Of a stretch of DNA of 33,088 bases, positions 26,315 to 33,088 are shown in pieces. The notes below the pieces were generated by a model, which saw nothing but the letters and a program-made list of their open reading frames with translations, was not told where the DNA came from and made no database searches. This DNA comes from Acidobacteriota bacterium (GTDB lineage: Bacteria > Acidobacteriota > Terriglobia > Bryobacterales > Bryobacteraceae). Numbering within the stretch: the stretch's first letter is position 1; each line of letters begins with the position of its first letter. A program made the translations under genes and the position numbers. The stretch lies in contig JACQZR010000168.1 of the NCBI GenBank assembly GCA_016213775.1, forward strand, positions 1 through 33,088, written 5' to 3'.

Positions 26315-26719
26315 ATGGCCGCAACAGCAGCCGACCGTGAATCCCTACGCGCGCAGCGCAAGCTCCGTCTGGTTACGAAAGCGGAAGCCGGCGCTCCGAT
26401 TGATGACATGCCTGCCGGTGTCTACGGGTTCACCTATTCGCCCAACACGGAGGGCTGCCCGATTTATCCCAACACGACTTTCCAGGCATTCGAGATTCAC
26501 AAAGCCGCTGAGGGAGATATTCAGTTCATCGGCTACATGACCGCGGCCGATGCAGGCACCCTGAGCTCGTCGAACGAACCGGTGGAGTTGAAGCTCTATC
26601 CGGAACCGTTCGGAGAGGCGCAGACTTTTGTGAGTGTGCCGCGGCAGCGGATCTACCGGCCGCGGCCTGCATCGCGCGAGCAGGGCAACTGGATGCCATT
26701 CATCCTCGCTCCCAAATAG
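26315..26719 (+). CDS. Protein of unknown function (134 aa)
   Basis: A 134-residue protein without signal peptide or membrane segment. It starts with a basic helix (ADRESLRAQRKLRLVTKAEAG) and continues as a beta-rich domain with DMPAGVYGFTYSPNTEGCPIYP and a C-terminal VPRQRIYRPRPASREQGNW. No catalytic signature is recognised. The ATG at 26315 has GAGG 8 nt upstream; GTG 26306 is the other in-frame start. A TAAAAT hexamer at ~26272 could be its -10. The next gene starts one nt after its stop, so the two are probably cotranscribed. Confidence 0.65.
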   Translation: MAATAADRESLRAQRKLRLVTKAEAGAPIDDMPAGVYGFTYSPNTEGCPIYPNTTFQAFEIHKAAEGDIQFIGYMTAADAGTLSSSNEPVELKLYPEPFGEAQTFVSVPRQRIYRPRPASREQGNWMPFILAPK

Positions 26720-26720
26720 A

Positions 26721-27830
26721 ATGCCTTACGATGTCGCGGTTGTCGGCGCGGGCTCGTTCGGCGCCTGGACAGCGCTCCGTCTGCATGAGGCCGGCTGCAC
26801 GGTGCTGCTGGTGGATGCCTACGGGCCGGCGAACAGCCGCGCGTCATCGGGCGGCGAATCGCGCATCATTCGCATGGGCTACGGCGGCCGTGAGGTGTAT
26901 ACGCGGTGGTCCATCGAATCGATGGGGCATTGGCGGACACTCGCGGATGAGACCGATTCCGGGCTGCTGGTGAACTGCGGGGCTCTGTGGATAGCCGCTT
27001 CGGACGAGCCGCATGCATTGGAAACGATGAGCGTGTTCACCGAAGCCGGGGTCGCCTACGAGGCCCTCGATGCGAGGCAACTGCGGCGGCGCTATCCGCA
27101 CTTCCGATTCGACGACGAAGAATGGGCAGTCTATGAGCCGGATGCCGGAGGACTGCTGGCGCGTCGCGCGGTGCAGACACTGGTGCGGAGGTTGATCGAG
27201 CAAGGCGTCCGGTATGAGCAGCGTCACGTCCAATCGCCGGCGGAGGTGGAATCCCGGAAGGTTGTGTTTGCCTGCGGGCCGTGGCTGCCGAGGCTGTTTC
27301 CGGTGGAGTTGGGGAAGCGCATTCTGCCTTCGCGGCAGGAGGTCCTGTTCTTTGGCGTGCCGCCGGGGTCTTCTGTCTATGGGCCTTCGGGAACTCCGTG
27401 CTGGATCGACATTGCCAACACCTACTACGGGCTGCCGGATCTGGAAAACCGGGGGTTCAAAGTCGCGCTCGACAAGCGTGGACCGCTGATGGATCCTGAC
27501 ACCGCGGAGCGGACAGTTGGCGCCGAAGCGGTTCAGCGAGTGAGAGGCTACCTTGCGCGGCGCGTGCCGGAACTTGCGAATGCACCGCTGGTGGAGGCTC
27601 GTGTCTGCCAGTACGAGAACACGGCCACGAGCGACTACATTCTAGACCGTCACCCCGCATTCGACAATGTCTGGATCGCCGGCGGCGGTTCGGGACACGG
27701 CTTCAAACACGGGCCGTCAGTGGGAAGCTACATGAAGGAACTTGTGCTGGATGGACGCGTGCCGGACGAGCGGTTCCGCATCGACACGAAACCGGAGTTC
27801 ACGGAGATGACCTCACAATCGAGCCTTTGA
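26721..27830 (+). CDS. Sarcosine-oxidase-like FAD-dependent oxidoreductase
   Basis: A 369-residue DAO-superfamily flavoenzyme. The FAD dinucleotide motif is at the very start (DVAVVGAGSFGAWTALRLHEAG). SSGGESRIIRMGYG follows, as in monomeric sarcosine / N-methyl amino acid oxidases. C296 in VCQYENTATSDYILD lies where that family attaches FAD covalently, and WIAGGGSGHGFKHGPSVG is the second FAD-contact region. The substrate is probably a secondary or N-methylated amino acid but is not determined. ATG 26721 is used since the flavin motif begins there; the upstream extension runs inside the previous gene. Confidence 0.88.
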   Translation: MPYDVAVVGAGSFGAWTALRLHEAGCTVLLVDAYGPANSRASSGGESRIIRMGYGGREVYTRWSIESMGHWRTLADETDSGLLVNCGALWIAASDEPHALETMSVFTEAGVAYEALDARQLRRRYPHFRFDDEEWAVYEPDAGGLLARRAVQTLVRRLIEQGVRYEQRHVQSPAEVESRKVVFACGPWLPRLFPVELGKRILPSRQEVLFFGVPPGSSVYGPSGTPCWIDIANTYYGLPDLENRGFKVALDKRGPLMDPDTAERTVGAEAVQRVRGYLARRVPELANAPLVEARVCQYENTATSDYILDRHPAFDNVWIAGGGSGHGFKHGPSVGSYMKELVLDGRVPDERFRIDTKPEFTEMTSQSSL

Positions 27831-27877
27831 TAACGGCGTCCAGGCGGGGGCTTGCCGGCGACTTACAGGGCGGGGAC

Positions 27878-27907
27878 TTGACACCACCCCCCGCAATGCC
27901 ATATCAC
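27878..27907 (+). promoter_or_regulatory. Sigma-70-type promoter of the lactate permease gene
   Basis: A perfect -35 (TTGACA, 27878-27883) is followed after 18 nt by TATCAC (27902-27907). The transcript would start near 27914, leaving only about 8 nt before the ATG at 27922, with no Shine-Dalgarno sequence. A short direct repeat (GCGGGG-x-CTTG type) precedes it at ~27844-27880. Confidence 0.5.
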
Positions 27908-27921
27908 TATCCATTCCCCTC

Positions 27922-29544
27922 ATGTGGCAACAAAACTACACACCACTCGCTGATAGCCTGGCTGTTTCCGCCTTTGCTGCTGCGATTCCTCTCTTCGTGC
28001 TGCTGATACTGCTCGGCATCTTTCGCAAGCCTGCGTGGATTGCGGGGCTGTCCGGCCTTGCCGCCGGCATCGTGGTGGCGGTGGGCGTTTATGGCATGCC
28101 GGTGAATCTGATGATCGGCTCAGTGACGTTCGGGGCGGCGTTCGGCCTGCTTCCCATCGGCTGGATTGTCTACTGGGCCATCGTGTTGTACCGTATTGTT
28201 CTCGAGACCGGGAAGTTCGAGATTATCAAGGACTCGGTGGGCAGTCTGGCGAGCGACCGGCGGCTGCAAGCGCTGTTGATTGCGTTCGCGTTTGGGGCAT
28301 TCATTGAGGGCGCCGCGGGCTTTGGGACTCCGGTTGCCGTGGCGGCCGCGATGCTTGCGGGATTGGGCTTCTCGCCGTTCTACGCGGCGGGCATTTGCCT
28401 GCTGGCGAACACTGCGCCTGTGGCGTTCGGGTCTATCGGGATTCCGGTGATCACGCTCGCCGGCATCACCGGGTTGAGCCAGTTGGATCTCAGCGCCAAC
28501 GTTGGCCGCATCTGCGCTCCGGTGTCCTTCATCGTGCCGGCGTACCTGGTGGTTGTGATGGGCGGATGGCGTGCTCTGCGCGGCGTGCTGCCGGCGGCGT
28601 TCGTATGCGGTGCGGGTTTTGCCGGGGTCCAGTTTTATGTGTCGAACTATCTGGGACCACAGCTCACCGATATCACCAGTTCGTTGACGGCGATTATCGG
28701 GTTAGTGGTCCTGTTCTGGCTGTGGAAGCCGGGCGACACGTTTGAACTGCCTGGCGCGGCCAAGGGGCATCAGGTGAAGAAGCATCCGTTCAACGAAGTG
28801 ATCCTGGCGTGGTCTCCGTATCTGTTGCTGGTGATCATTGTGTTCTTCTGGGGGCAGGACGGGGTGAAAGTGATACTGAACAAAGTGACGCAAAGTATCC
28901 AGTGGCCGATGCTGCACAACCTGGTGGAACGGGTGCCTCCGGTTGTTGGAAAGCCTGCGCCGTATGGCGCGGTGTACGCATTCAACTGGCTCTCCGCTTC
29001 GGGTACGGCATGTTTGATCGCCACGATTCTCTCGGCCTTTGTTCTGCGGATCGGCGTCGCGCACTATTTGCGGATTCTCGTCAACTCCGGCAAGCAGCTT
29101 GCCTTGTCGCTGGTGACGATTGCGGCGGTGCTCGGGCTGGCGTACCTGCTGAACTACTGCGGCGCGACTGGAACATTGGGCCTCGCGTTTGCGGCAACTG
29201 GCGTGCTGTTCCCGTTCTTCAGCGCGATGCTGGGATGGATGGGGGTGTTTCTGACCGGTAGCGACACATCGGCGAACGCGCTGTTCGGGAATCTGCAGGT
29301 GGTGACGGCGAATAAGCTTGGACTCAATCCACTGTTGATGGCGGCGTCGAATTCCGCCGGTGGGGTGATGGGCAAGATGATCAGCTTGCAGAGTATCGCA
29401 GTGGCGGCGGCTGCGACTGGCATGCCTTCGGCGGATGAAGCGAAGCTGTTCCGGTTCACGTTGAAACACAGCATATTGCTGGCGGCTGTGATCGGGTTCG
29501 TGGTGACGGGCTACGCATACGTGTTCCCGCAATGGGCGAGGTAG
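27922..29544 (+). CDS. lldP: L-lactate permease
   Basis: A 540-residue inner-membrane transporter of the LctP family, importing lactate (also glycolate) with protons. About 13 hydrophobic segments are visible. Family motifs: FGAFIEGAAGFGTPVAVAAAML, ANTAPVAFGSIGIPVITLA, GVFLTGSDTSANALFGNLQ and SNSAGGVMGKMISLQSIAVA. Length is normal (E. coli 551). It has its own promoter-like sequence and overlaps the following permease by 13 nt. No lactate dehydrogenase is adjacent. Confidence 0.95.
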   Translation: MWQQNYTPLADSLAVSAFAAAIPLFVLLILLGIFRKPAWIAGLSGLAAGIVVAVGVYGMPVNLMIGSVTFGAAFGLLPIGWIVYWAIVLYRIVLETGKFEIIKDSVGSLASDRRLQALLIAFAFGAFIEGAAGFGTPVAVAAAMLAGLGFSPFYAAGICLLANTAPVAFGSIGIPVITLAGITGLSQLDLSANVGRICAPVSFIVPAYLVVVMGGWRALRGVLPAAFVCGAGFAGVQFYVSNYLGPQLTDITSSLTAIIGLVVLFWLWKPGDTFELPGAAKGHQVKKHPFNEVILAWSPYLLLVIIVFFWGQDGVKVILNKVTQSIQWPMLHNLVERVPPVVGKPAPYGAVYAFNWLSASGTACLIATILSAFVLRIGVAHYLRILVNSGKQLALSLVTIAAVLGLAYLLNYCGATGTLGLAFAATGVLFPFFSAMLGWMGVFLTGSDTSANALFGNLQVVTANKLGLNPLLMAASNSAGGVMGKMISLQSIAVAAAATGMPSADEAKLFRFTLKHSILLAAVIGFVVTGYAYVFPQWAR

Positions 29545-30836
29545 GGCTTCCACGGCGGCTCGGTCTGCTGGACGCGATCAGCATTGTCAGCGGGACTATC
29601 ATCGGTTCCGGCATATTCCTGGTGCCGAATCTCGTCGCGCGGCAACTCACTTCGCCGGTCACGATTTTTGCATGCTGGGTCTTTGCGGGGCTGCTGTCGC
29701 TTGCGGGCGCACTGGCGTATGCGGAACTGGGTGCGATGCGTCCGCGCAGCGGTGGTCAGTATGCGTGGCTGTACGAGGCCTACGGTCCAGTGGCGGCGTT
29801 CCTCTGCGGATGGACCTATTTCCTGGTTGTGATGACCGCGGCCGTGGCGTGGCTGGCGGTGACGTTCGGGACTTACCTTTCGTACCTTGTGCCGCTGAGT
29901 AATGGGGGCCGGTTGGCGGCGGGGCTTGCGCTGATCGCGGTGCTGACGACGGTGAACTGTCTGGGGGTAGTGCTCGGCGCGGGAGTGCAGAAGGTGTTTA
30001 CGCTGCTCAAACTGTCCGGGTTGGCACTGCTTGTGGCCACTGCTTTTGCGTCTCCGGTGAATCACTTTGGTGACGCTGGTCCGGCGGATTGGAGCGTGTC
30101 GCACTTTGGCGCGGCGATGCTTGCCTGCGTGCTCACCTACGACGGTTGGGTGGTGCTGAGCATGGTGGCCGGCGAAGTGAAAGAGCCGAATCGAAACCTG
30201 CCGCGCGGGCTTGCGGGCGGACTGGGTATTTGCATCGCGATGTACCTGCTGGCGAATGCCGCCTACATGAAGATCCTGCCGGTTGCTGAGATCGCGAAGG
30301 CGGAACGAGTGGCTGCGCAGGTTGCCGAGGGGACCATTGGCCCAGGGGGCGGGACAGTGGTTGCGATCATCATTCTGCTTTCGATCGTGGGCGGCATGAA
30401 CGGATGGATGCTGTCCGGGCCGCGGATCTACTATGCGCAGGCTCGCGATGGACTGCTGTTTCCGCGGTTTGCTACGGTGCATCCGCGATTTCTGACACCG
30501 GTGTTTTCCATAGTTGCGCAAGGGGTTTGGGCGGCGCTGCTTTGCGTGACCGGGACGTATGAGAGTCTGGCTGCGCTGGCAATGTTCGCCGCCTGGGCGT
30601 TCTATGCGGCGACGGTGTTTGCGGTGATTGTGTTGCGGCGGCGGTTGCCGGAGGCCGAGCGGCCGTACCGGATGTGGGGCTACCCGGTATTGCCGGTGGT
30701 GTTCTGCCTGCTTGCAATGGGATTTGTGGTGAACACGCTGGTGACTCAACCGGGGCCGTCGTTTGCGGCGCTTGGCCTCATGGCAGCCGGGCTGCCGGCA
30801 TACGCATATTGGCGCAAGGGTGGGTTGCGCCGTTGA
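29532..30836 (+). CDS. APC-family amino acid permease (LAT-like)
   Basis: A 434-residue inner-membrane transporter with ~12 hydrophobic segments. The first helix holds the APC signature IVSGTIIGSGIFLVP, with the substrate-binding GSG. GALAYAELGAMRPRSGGQYAWLYEAYGP and YDGWVVLSMVAGEVKEPNRNLP are typical of the L-type amino acid transporter branch. Substrate is unknown. Its ATG lies 13 nt inside lldP in another frame, so it is translated from the same mRNA. Unlike the APC permease at 15413, it keeps the full binding motif. Confidence 0.92.
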   Translation: MGEVGLPRRLGLLDAISIVSGTIIGSGIFLVPNLVARQLTSPVTIFACWVFAGLLSLAGALAYAELGAMRPRSGGQYAWLYEAYGPVAAFLCGWTYFLVVMTAAVAWLAVTFGTYLSYLVPLSNGGRLAAGLALIAVLTTVNCLGVVLGAGVQKVFTLLKLSGLALLVATAFASPVNHFGDAGPADWSVSHFGAAMLACVLTYDGWVVLSMVAGEVKEPNRNLPRGLAGGLGICIAMYLLANAAYMKILPVAEIAKAERVAAQVAEGTIGPGGGTVVAIIILLSIVGGMNGWMLSGPRIYYAQARDGLLFPRFATVHPRFLTPVFSIVAQGVWAALLCVTGTYESLAALAMFAAWAFYAATVFAVIVLRRRLPEAERPYRMWGYPVLPVVFCLLAMGFVVNTLVTQPGPSFAALGLMAAGLPAYAYWRKGGLRR

Positions 30837-30841
30837 ACGGG

Positions 30842-31063
30842 TTAGCTATTGGTGGGTTTTGTTGTCGCCGCTACTGCGAGCACGGCGGCTAGCTGGGCGC
30901 GGACGTCGGATTTTGGCTTCGGGTCGATCGGGACCGATTTGTAGCCTTGGGCTTGCTTCATTGCTTTCACTACTTCTTGTAGGCGGCACAGTGCGCTGAG
31001 GCTGTGCGGGGCTTGCGACTTGTGTTGGGCCCATGTCAATCGCGAGGACTCCGAGTTGTCCAT
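30842..31063 (-). pseudogene. Short reading frame, probable 3' remnant of a larger gene
   Basis: A 73-codon frame convergent with the permease. LSALCRLQEVVKAMKQAQG is helix-like and looks like the C-terminal part of a larger helical protein. The frame stays open upstream of the ATG (31063) without another good start, and no ribosome site is seen. It may be the tail of the gene whose 5' part lies at 32412 on the same strand, separated by the vapBC-like module. A small independent gene is the alternative. Confidence 0.3.
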
Positions 31064-31414
31064 AGTTGAACGCCTGGGAATTCTTCGAAATACCAGGCGC
31101 TGTCGCGTTCCTGGGGTTCGACGAAGGGGTGGGAGGTGCGGACTCGGTGTTGGGGTCGGTTTCCGTCTCGCCGATGGTGAGGGTCAGCAGCATGTTAGAG
31201 CCGCGGGTTTCGACGCAAAAACGCAAAAGGGGACGCAAAAGCGCAAATAGGGCGGGGCCTGGCGTGGTTAGAGGACGTTGGTTATGAAGGGGATAGGTGG
31301 ATTTCGGAGCAACACCAGGCGGAACTGAAGTTCCGCGCCGGCTCGCGGAGGTCTTGAACATATCACCAGATTCCATCGTATGGCAGCCTGGAATGCCGGG
31401 GCGAGAACCAGAAG
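31064..31414. other. Gene-poor stretch with gene debris
   Basis: No intact gene is supported in these 351 nt. On the minus strand one frame (about 31034-31140) reads a protein-like tail, ERDSAWYFEEFPGVQLWTT, ending in a stop, with no start and an in-frame stop at ~31195. A short A-rich octamer repeat sits at 31212-31247. The zone looks like decayed coding sequence next to the toxin-antitoxin module. Confidence 0.5.
31212..31247. repeat. Octamer repeat of (G/A)ACGCAAA type
   Basis: Four 8-nt units (gacgcaaa, aacgcaaa, gacgcaaa, agcgcaaa), two and two, separated by aggg. It lies in the gene-poor zone beside the toxin-antitoxin remnant. Confidence 0.65.
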
Positions 31415-31823
31415 TTACATTCCCCCAATGCAGACTACCGGCATGGGAACGGGCAGAAAATCGGGCATCGGAAAGTCTTTCTTGTTGTCAGTGATGAGGG
31501 AGAGGCCGTGTGTGATGGCAACGGCGGCGATGGTGACATCGGGAAGGAAGAGGGTGAATCCCTTCTTCGCCCACTCGTTCTTTCGCTCACCGGCTTTCCG
31601 GGCAATGTCCCAAGTCACTTCGTAGAATTTGAGGCTCCGCAACAACGCCTCGGTCACCTCGGTCTCGTGGGCGCGCATACCGGCATACACTTCGGTCACG
31701 TTGATCGAGCAGCAGGCGAGCAAGTTGCGCTGTGCCAGCAGATCGTCTAAGAACTCCCCCGCGTCCACCCTTGCCGTTGATCACATCGATCAGGACTGTA
31801 GTGTCGAGCATGAAGATTGCCAT
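31415..31823 (-). pseudogene. VapC-like PIN-domain ribonuclease toxin, frameshifted
   Basis: Two overlapping frames together form one complete PIN protein of ~136 residues. The first (from ATG 31823) reads MAIFMLDTTVLIDVINGKG, with the first catalytic Asp. The second (to 31415) reads DAGEFLDDLLAQRNLL, then NVTEVYAG (Glu), FLPDVTIAAVAITHG (Asp) and LITDNKKDF (Asp). All four acidic residues of the family are present. The frames join around 31770-31785 near a G-rich stretch, where removing one base would restore the reading frame. PIN toxins cut tRNA or other RNA. The start overlaps the antitoxin stop by one base (TGATG). A sequencing error or programmed shift is possible. Confidence 0.75.
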
Positions 31824-32110
31824 CAGGAGCGATCCCGCTGTTGCTCTATCTCCTGAAACCGTTTCTCCGACTCAGAGCGCATCTGCCGCACCCGGGCAGC
31901 CGAGCCATCCTTTAGTTCGGGATGATCTTCGTCCTTCCATGAACCCTTGGCAGCACGCAACGCATTCCGTTGCCGGCGCCGCTGGATTTCGTCGCGGGCG
32001 ACCTCGGTGAGAAACGCACTGCGGCCACGCTTGCCGACCAACTTGTCGATGTCGGCCACAACGTCAACTGGCAGGATGACATGCGCTCGTCTGCGCAAAG
32101 GTTTCTCCAC
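31823..32110 (-). CDS. Ribbon-helix-helix antitoxin (VapB-like)
   Basis: A 95-residue protein. Residues ~6-45 (RRRAHVILPVDVVADIDKLVGKRG, then SAFLTEVARDEIQRRR) form a ribbon-helix-helix DNA-binding domain. The rest is charged and helical (WKDEDHPELKDG, RQMRSESEKRFQEIEQQRD) and would wrap the toxin. It directly precedes the PIN gene with a one-base overlap, the usual antitoxin-first order; such pairs repress their own promoter. The GTG start at 32110 lacks a Shine-Dalgarno and lies inside the frame of the upstream truncated gene. Confidence 0.8.
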   Translation of the reverse strand: MEKPLRRRAHVILPVDVVADIDKLVGKRGRSAFLTEVARDEIQRRRQRNALRAAKGSWKDEDHPELKDGSAARVRQMRSESEKRFQEIEQQRDRS

Positions 32111-32412
32111 ACTAGCTGTTTGGAGTAGATTTCGGTTTCCGAGAAGGCTGCGCGGCGGAGGTTCCAGGTGGAGATTACTATTTCGTCGAAGAGGATGTCC
32201 TGGACGCCGCCGTCTGGTTTAAAGGATTCCAGTAGCTGGTCGCGTAGAATTTGGAACTCCTGCTCGAAGCCAGGAAGGATGACGAGAGCTTTGGAATAGA
32301 AGCCGTCGCGAAGGGCGTTGCGGGCGACGCGCGCTTTGCCCTCTTCCGTGCGTGGACCGGTGGAAAGCTGCGCGTTGAGCCGGTTCGCGGTGATCTGTTT
32401 TTCAGTGGCCAT
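31912..32412 (-). pseudogene. 5' part of an 'ANRxNAQxSTGPRTEEGK' family gene, cut off by the vapBC-like module
   Basis: From ATG 32412 the frame reads MATEKQITANRLNAQLSTGP followed by RTEEGKARVARNALRDGFYS. This is the N-terminus of a protein family common in Acidobacteria and Planctomycetes genomes, function unknown. A strong Shine-Dalgarno (AAGGAGG, 6 nt before the ATG) shows that it is or was expressed. Family-like sequence continues to AAFSETEIYSKQ (~32115). After that the frame only reads the antitoxin gene out of phase until its stop at 31912. The native C-terminal part is missing here, so the gene looks interrupted. Confidence 0.6.
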
Positions 32413-32437
32413 TGTGGGCCTCCTTTGGAAAGAATCT

Positions 32438-32452
32438 GGAAGCGGAGCTTCC
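32438..32452. promoter_or_regulatory. Small perfect inverted repeat
   Basis: GGAAGC-GGA-GCTTCC, 25 nt upstream of the start at 32412. It could be an operator or hairpin in the leader; there is no T-run, so it is not an obvious terminator. Confidence 0.25.
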
Positions 32453-32575
32453 GAGGTCAGGCTACGATGGCCGGCTTTCCGTGGGTCCACAACGATTGAC
32501 GTAGGTTATTGAGGGGATGGGAGATATTTTTTTGCTTCCGGCTGTGACTCGGGTTACCGGCCAACCGACGGGGGG

Positions 32576-33088
32576 TTAGCCGAGGGGCGTTGTGGTGCAT
32601 TCGAGGGTGTCCTGTTCGGCCTCGGGGAGGGCGGAGAGAAAGTCCAAGCCAGCGCGTTGTTCGACTTCACGGATGGAGACGGTTTGACGTGTGGCGGCGG
32701 GCTGGTTGGGAAGGATGACGGCGTAGGCGGATTTCGTTTTGCCGCTGAGAGAAAGGATGACTTTAAAGGTGGCGCAGGGAACGGCGACGCGGTTGGGGCC
32801 GATGTGCAGGATGTTGTCGCAATCGAAGAGGGTTCCGGTGAGGATGATGAGGGAGTCGCTTTGGGCGGCGAGTTTGCGGATGTCGTTTTCGATTTTGCGC
32901 CAGGCGGACAAATTGAGTTCGGGGAGTTGAGGGACGGCGTTGGAGAGGTAGTAGGATTCGCGGAGGGCGTCGGGGGAAGAGGCCAGGTCGCGGGCTGGGA
33001 CGAGGTGGCTTCTGTGGAAGCCGCTGCCTCGAAAATCCGTGTCGGTAGCGGAGGCGGCGAGTTCGGGGTCACGGCGGAAGTGTTGACG
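32576..33088 (-). CDS. DNA/RNA non-specific endonuclease (NUC family), 5' part outside the window
   Basis: The frame is open from the right window edge to TAA at 32576 (170 codons), so only the C-terminal part is seen. RGSGFHRSHLVPARDLASS corresponds to the family's active-site segment, normally DRGH; here it reads HRSH, keeping Arg and the general-base His. YYLSNAVPQLPELNLSAWRKIE carries the metal-binding Asn and downstream Glu positions. DSLIILTGTLFD and VAVPCATFKVILS are typical of the last strands. Such beta-beta-alpha metal nucleases are usually exported; the N-terminus cannot be judged. An internal ATG-like start at ~32911 would miss the active site. Confidence 0.85.
   Translation of the reverse strand, partial: RQHFRRDPELAASATDTDFRGSGFHRSHLVPARDLASSPDALRESYYLSNAVPQLPELNLSAWRKIENDIRKLAAQSDSLIILTGTLFDCDNILHIGPNRVAVPCATFKVILSLSGKTKSAYAVILPNQPAATRQTVSIREVEQRAGLDFLSALPEAEQDTLECTTTPLG

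Noticed and set aside
26986-26994. DnaA-box-like TGTGGATAG
   Set aside because: A single one-mismatch copy inside a coding region; no cluster, so no evidence for an origin.
32521-32535. T-run (atatttttttg) as a terminator
   Set aside because: No stable GC-rich stem directly precedes it.
32554-33072. 172-codon Pro/Ser/Thr-rich frame at the right edge
   Set aside because: It is the out-of-phase reading of the endonuclease gene; its composition is a codon-bias artefact.

Overview
The window looks like chromosomal DNA of a GC-rich, Gram-negative, flagellated bacterium, most likely an Acidobacteriota of the Bryobacterales/Solibacter type. This is inferred from lpxC (lipid A synthesis), a standard flagellar basal-body operon, secreted proteins of the 'LPNFTC' and 'WPTG...NGYF' repeat styles that I associate with that group, and heptamer repeat arrays between genes. 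No rRNA, tRNA, CRISPR array, prophage or insertion sequence was recognised.

Left part (1-8.2 kb): a minus-strand, mostly overlapping operon runs lpxC, pgsA, a secreted nitrilase-fold hydrolase, a 76-residue unknown protein, an AbiEii-like nucleotidyltransferase and a GT-B protein resembling the N-terminal half of plant L-arabinokinase. Opposite it lies polA, whose proofreading domain has lost its catalytic residues. A NimA/PNPOx-like flavoprotein converges on polA end to end.

Flagellar part (8.2-15.4 kb): a YkgJ-type cysteine-cluster gene is followed by flgB-flgC-fliE-fliF-fliG-fliH-fliI-fliJ. These encode the proximal rod, MS ring, switch and export ATPase, and most junctions overlap. A good sigma-54 type -24/-12 element lies just before flgB.

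Middle (15.4-24.2 kb): an APC permease, a CDGSH iron-sulfur protein, a secreted protein of unknown function, a GH88 unsaturated glucuronyl hydrolase, a membrane-anchored Ser/Thr kinase with an N-terminal zinc-ribbon-like motif, a secreted protein with three copies of a ~125-residue domain, and tsaD.

Right part (24.2-33.1 kb): queA (divergent from tsaD with only 21 bp between the start codons), hemB, a small unknown protein, a sarcosine-oxidase-like flavoenzyme, L-lactate permease overlapping a second APC permease, and then a decaying accessory zone. That zone holds gene fragments, a vapBC-like module whose PIN toxin is frameshifted, and a DNA/RNA non-specific endonuclease cut by the window edge.

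Two window-wide patterns stand out. Many unit-leading genes have a -10-like hexamer 6-9 nt before the start codon and no Shine-Dalgarno sequence, suggesting leaderless mRNAs. The plus strand also passes from strongly C-rich on the left to strongly G-rich on the right, whatever the gene direction.
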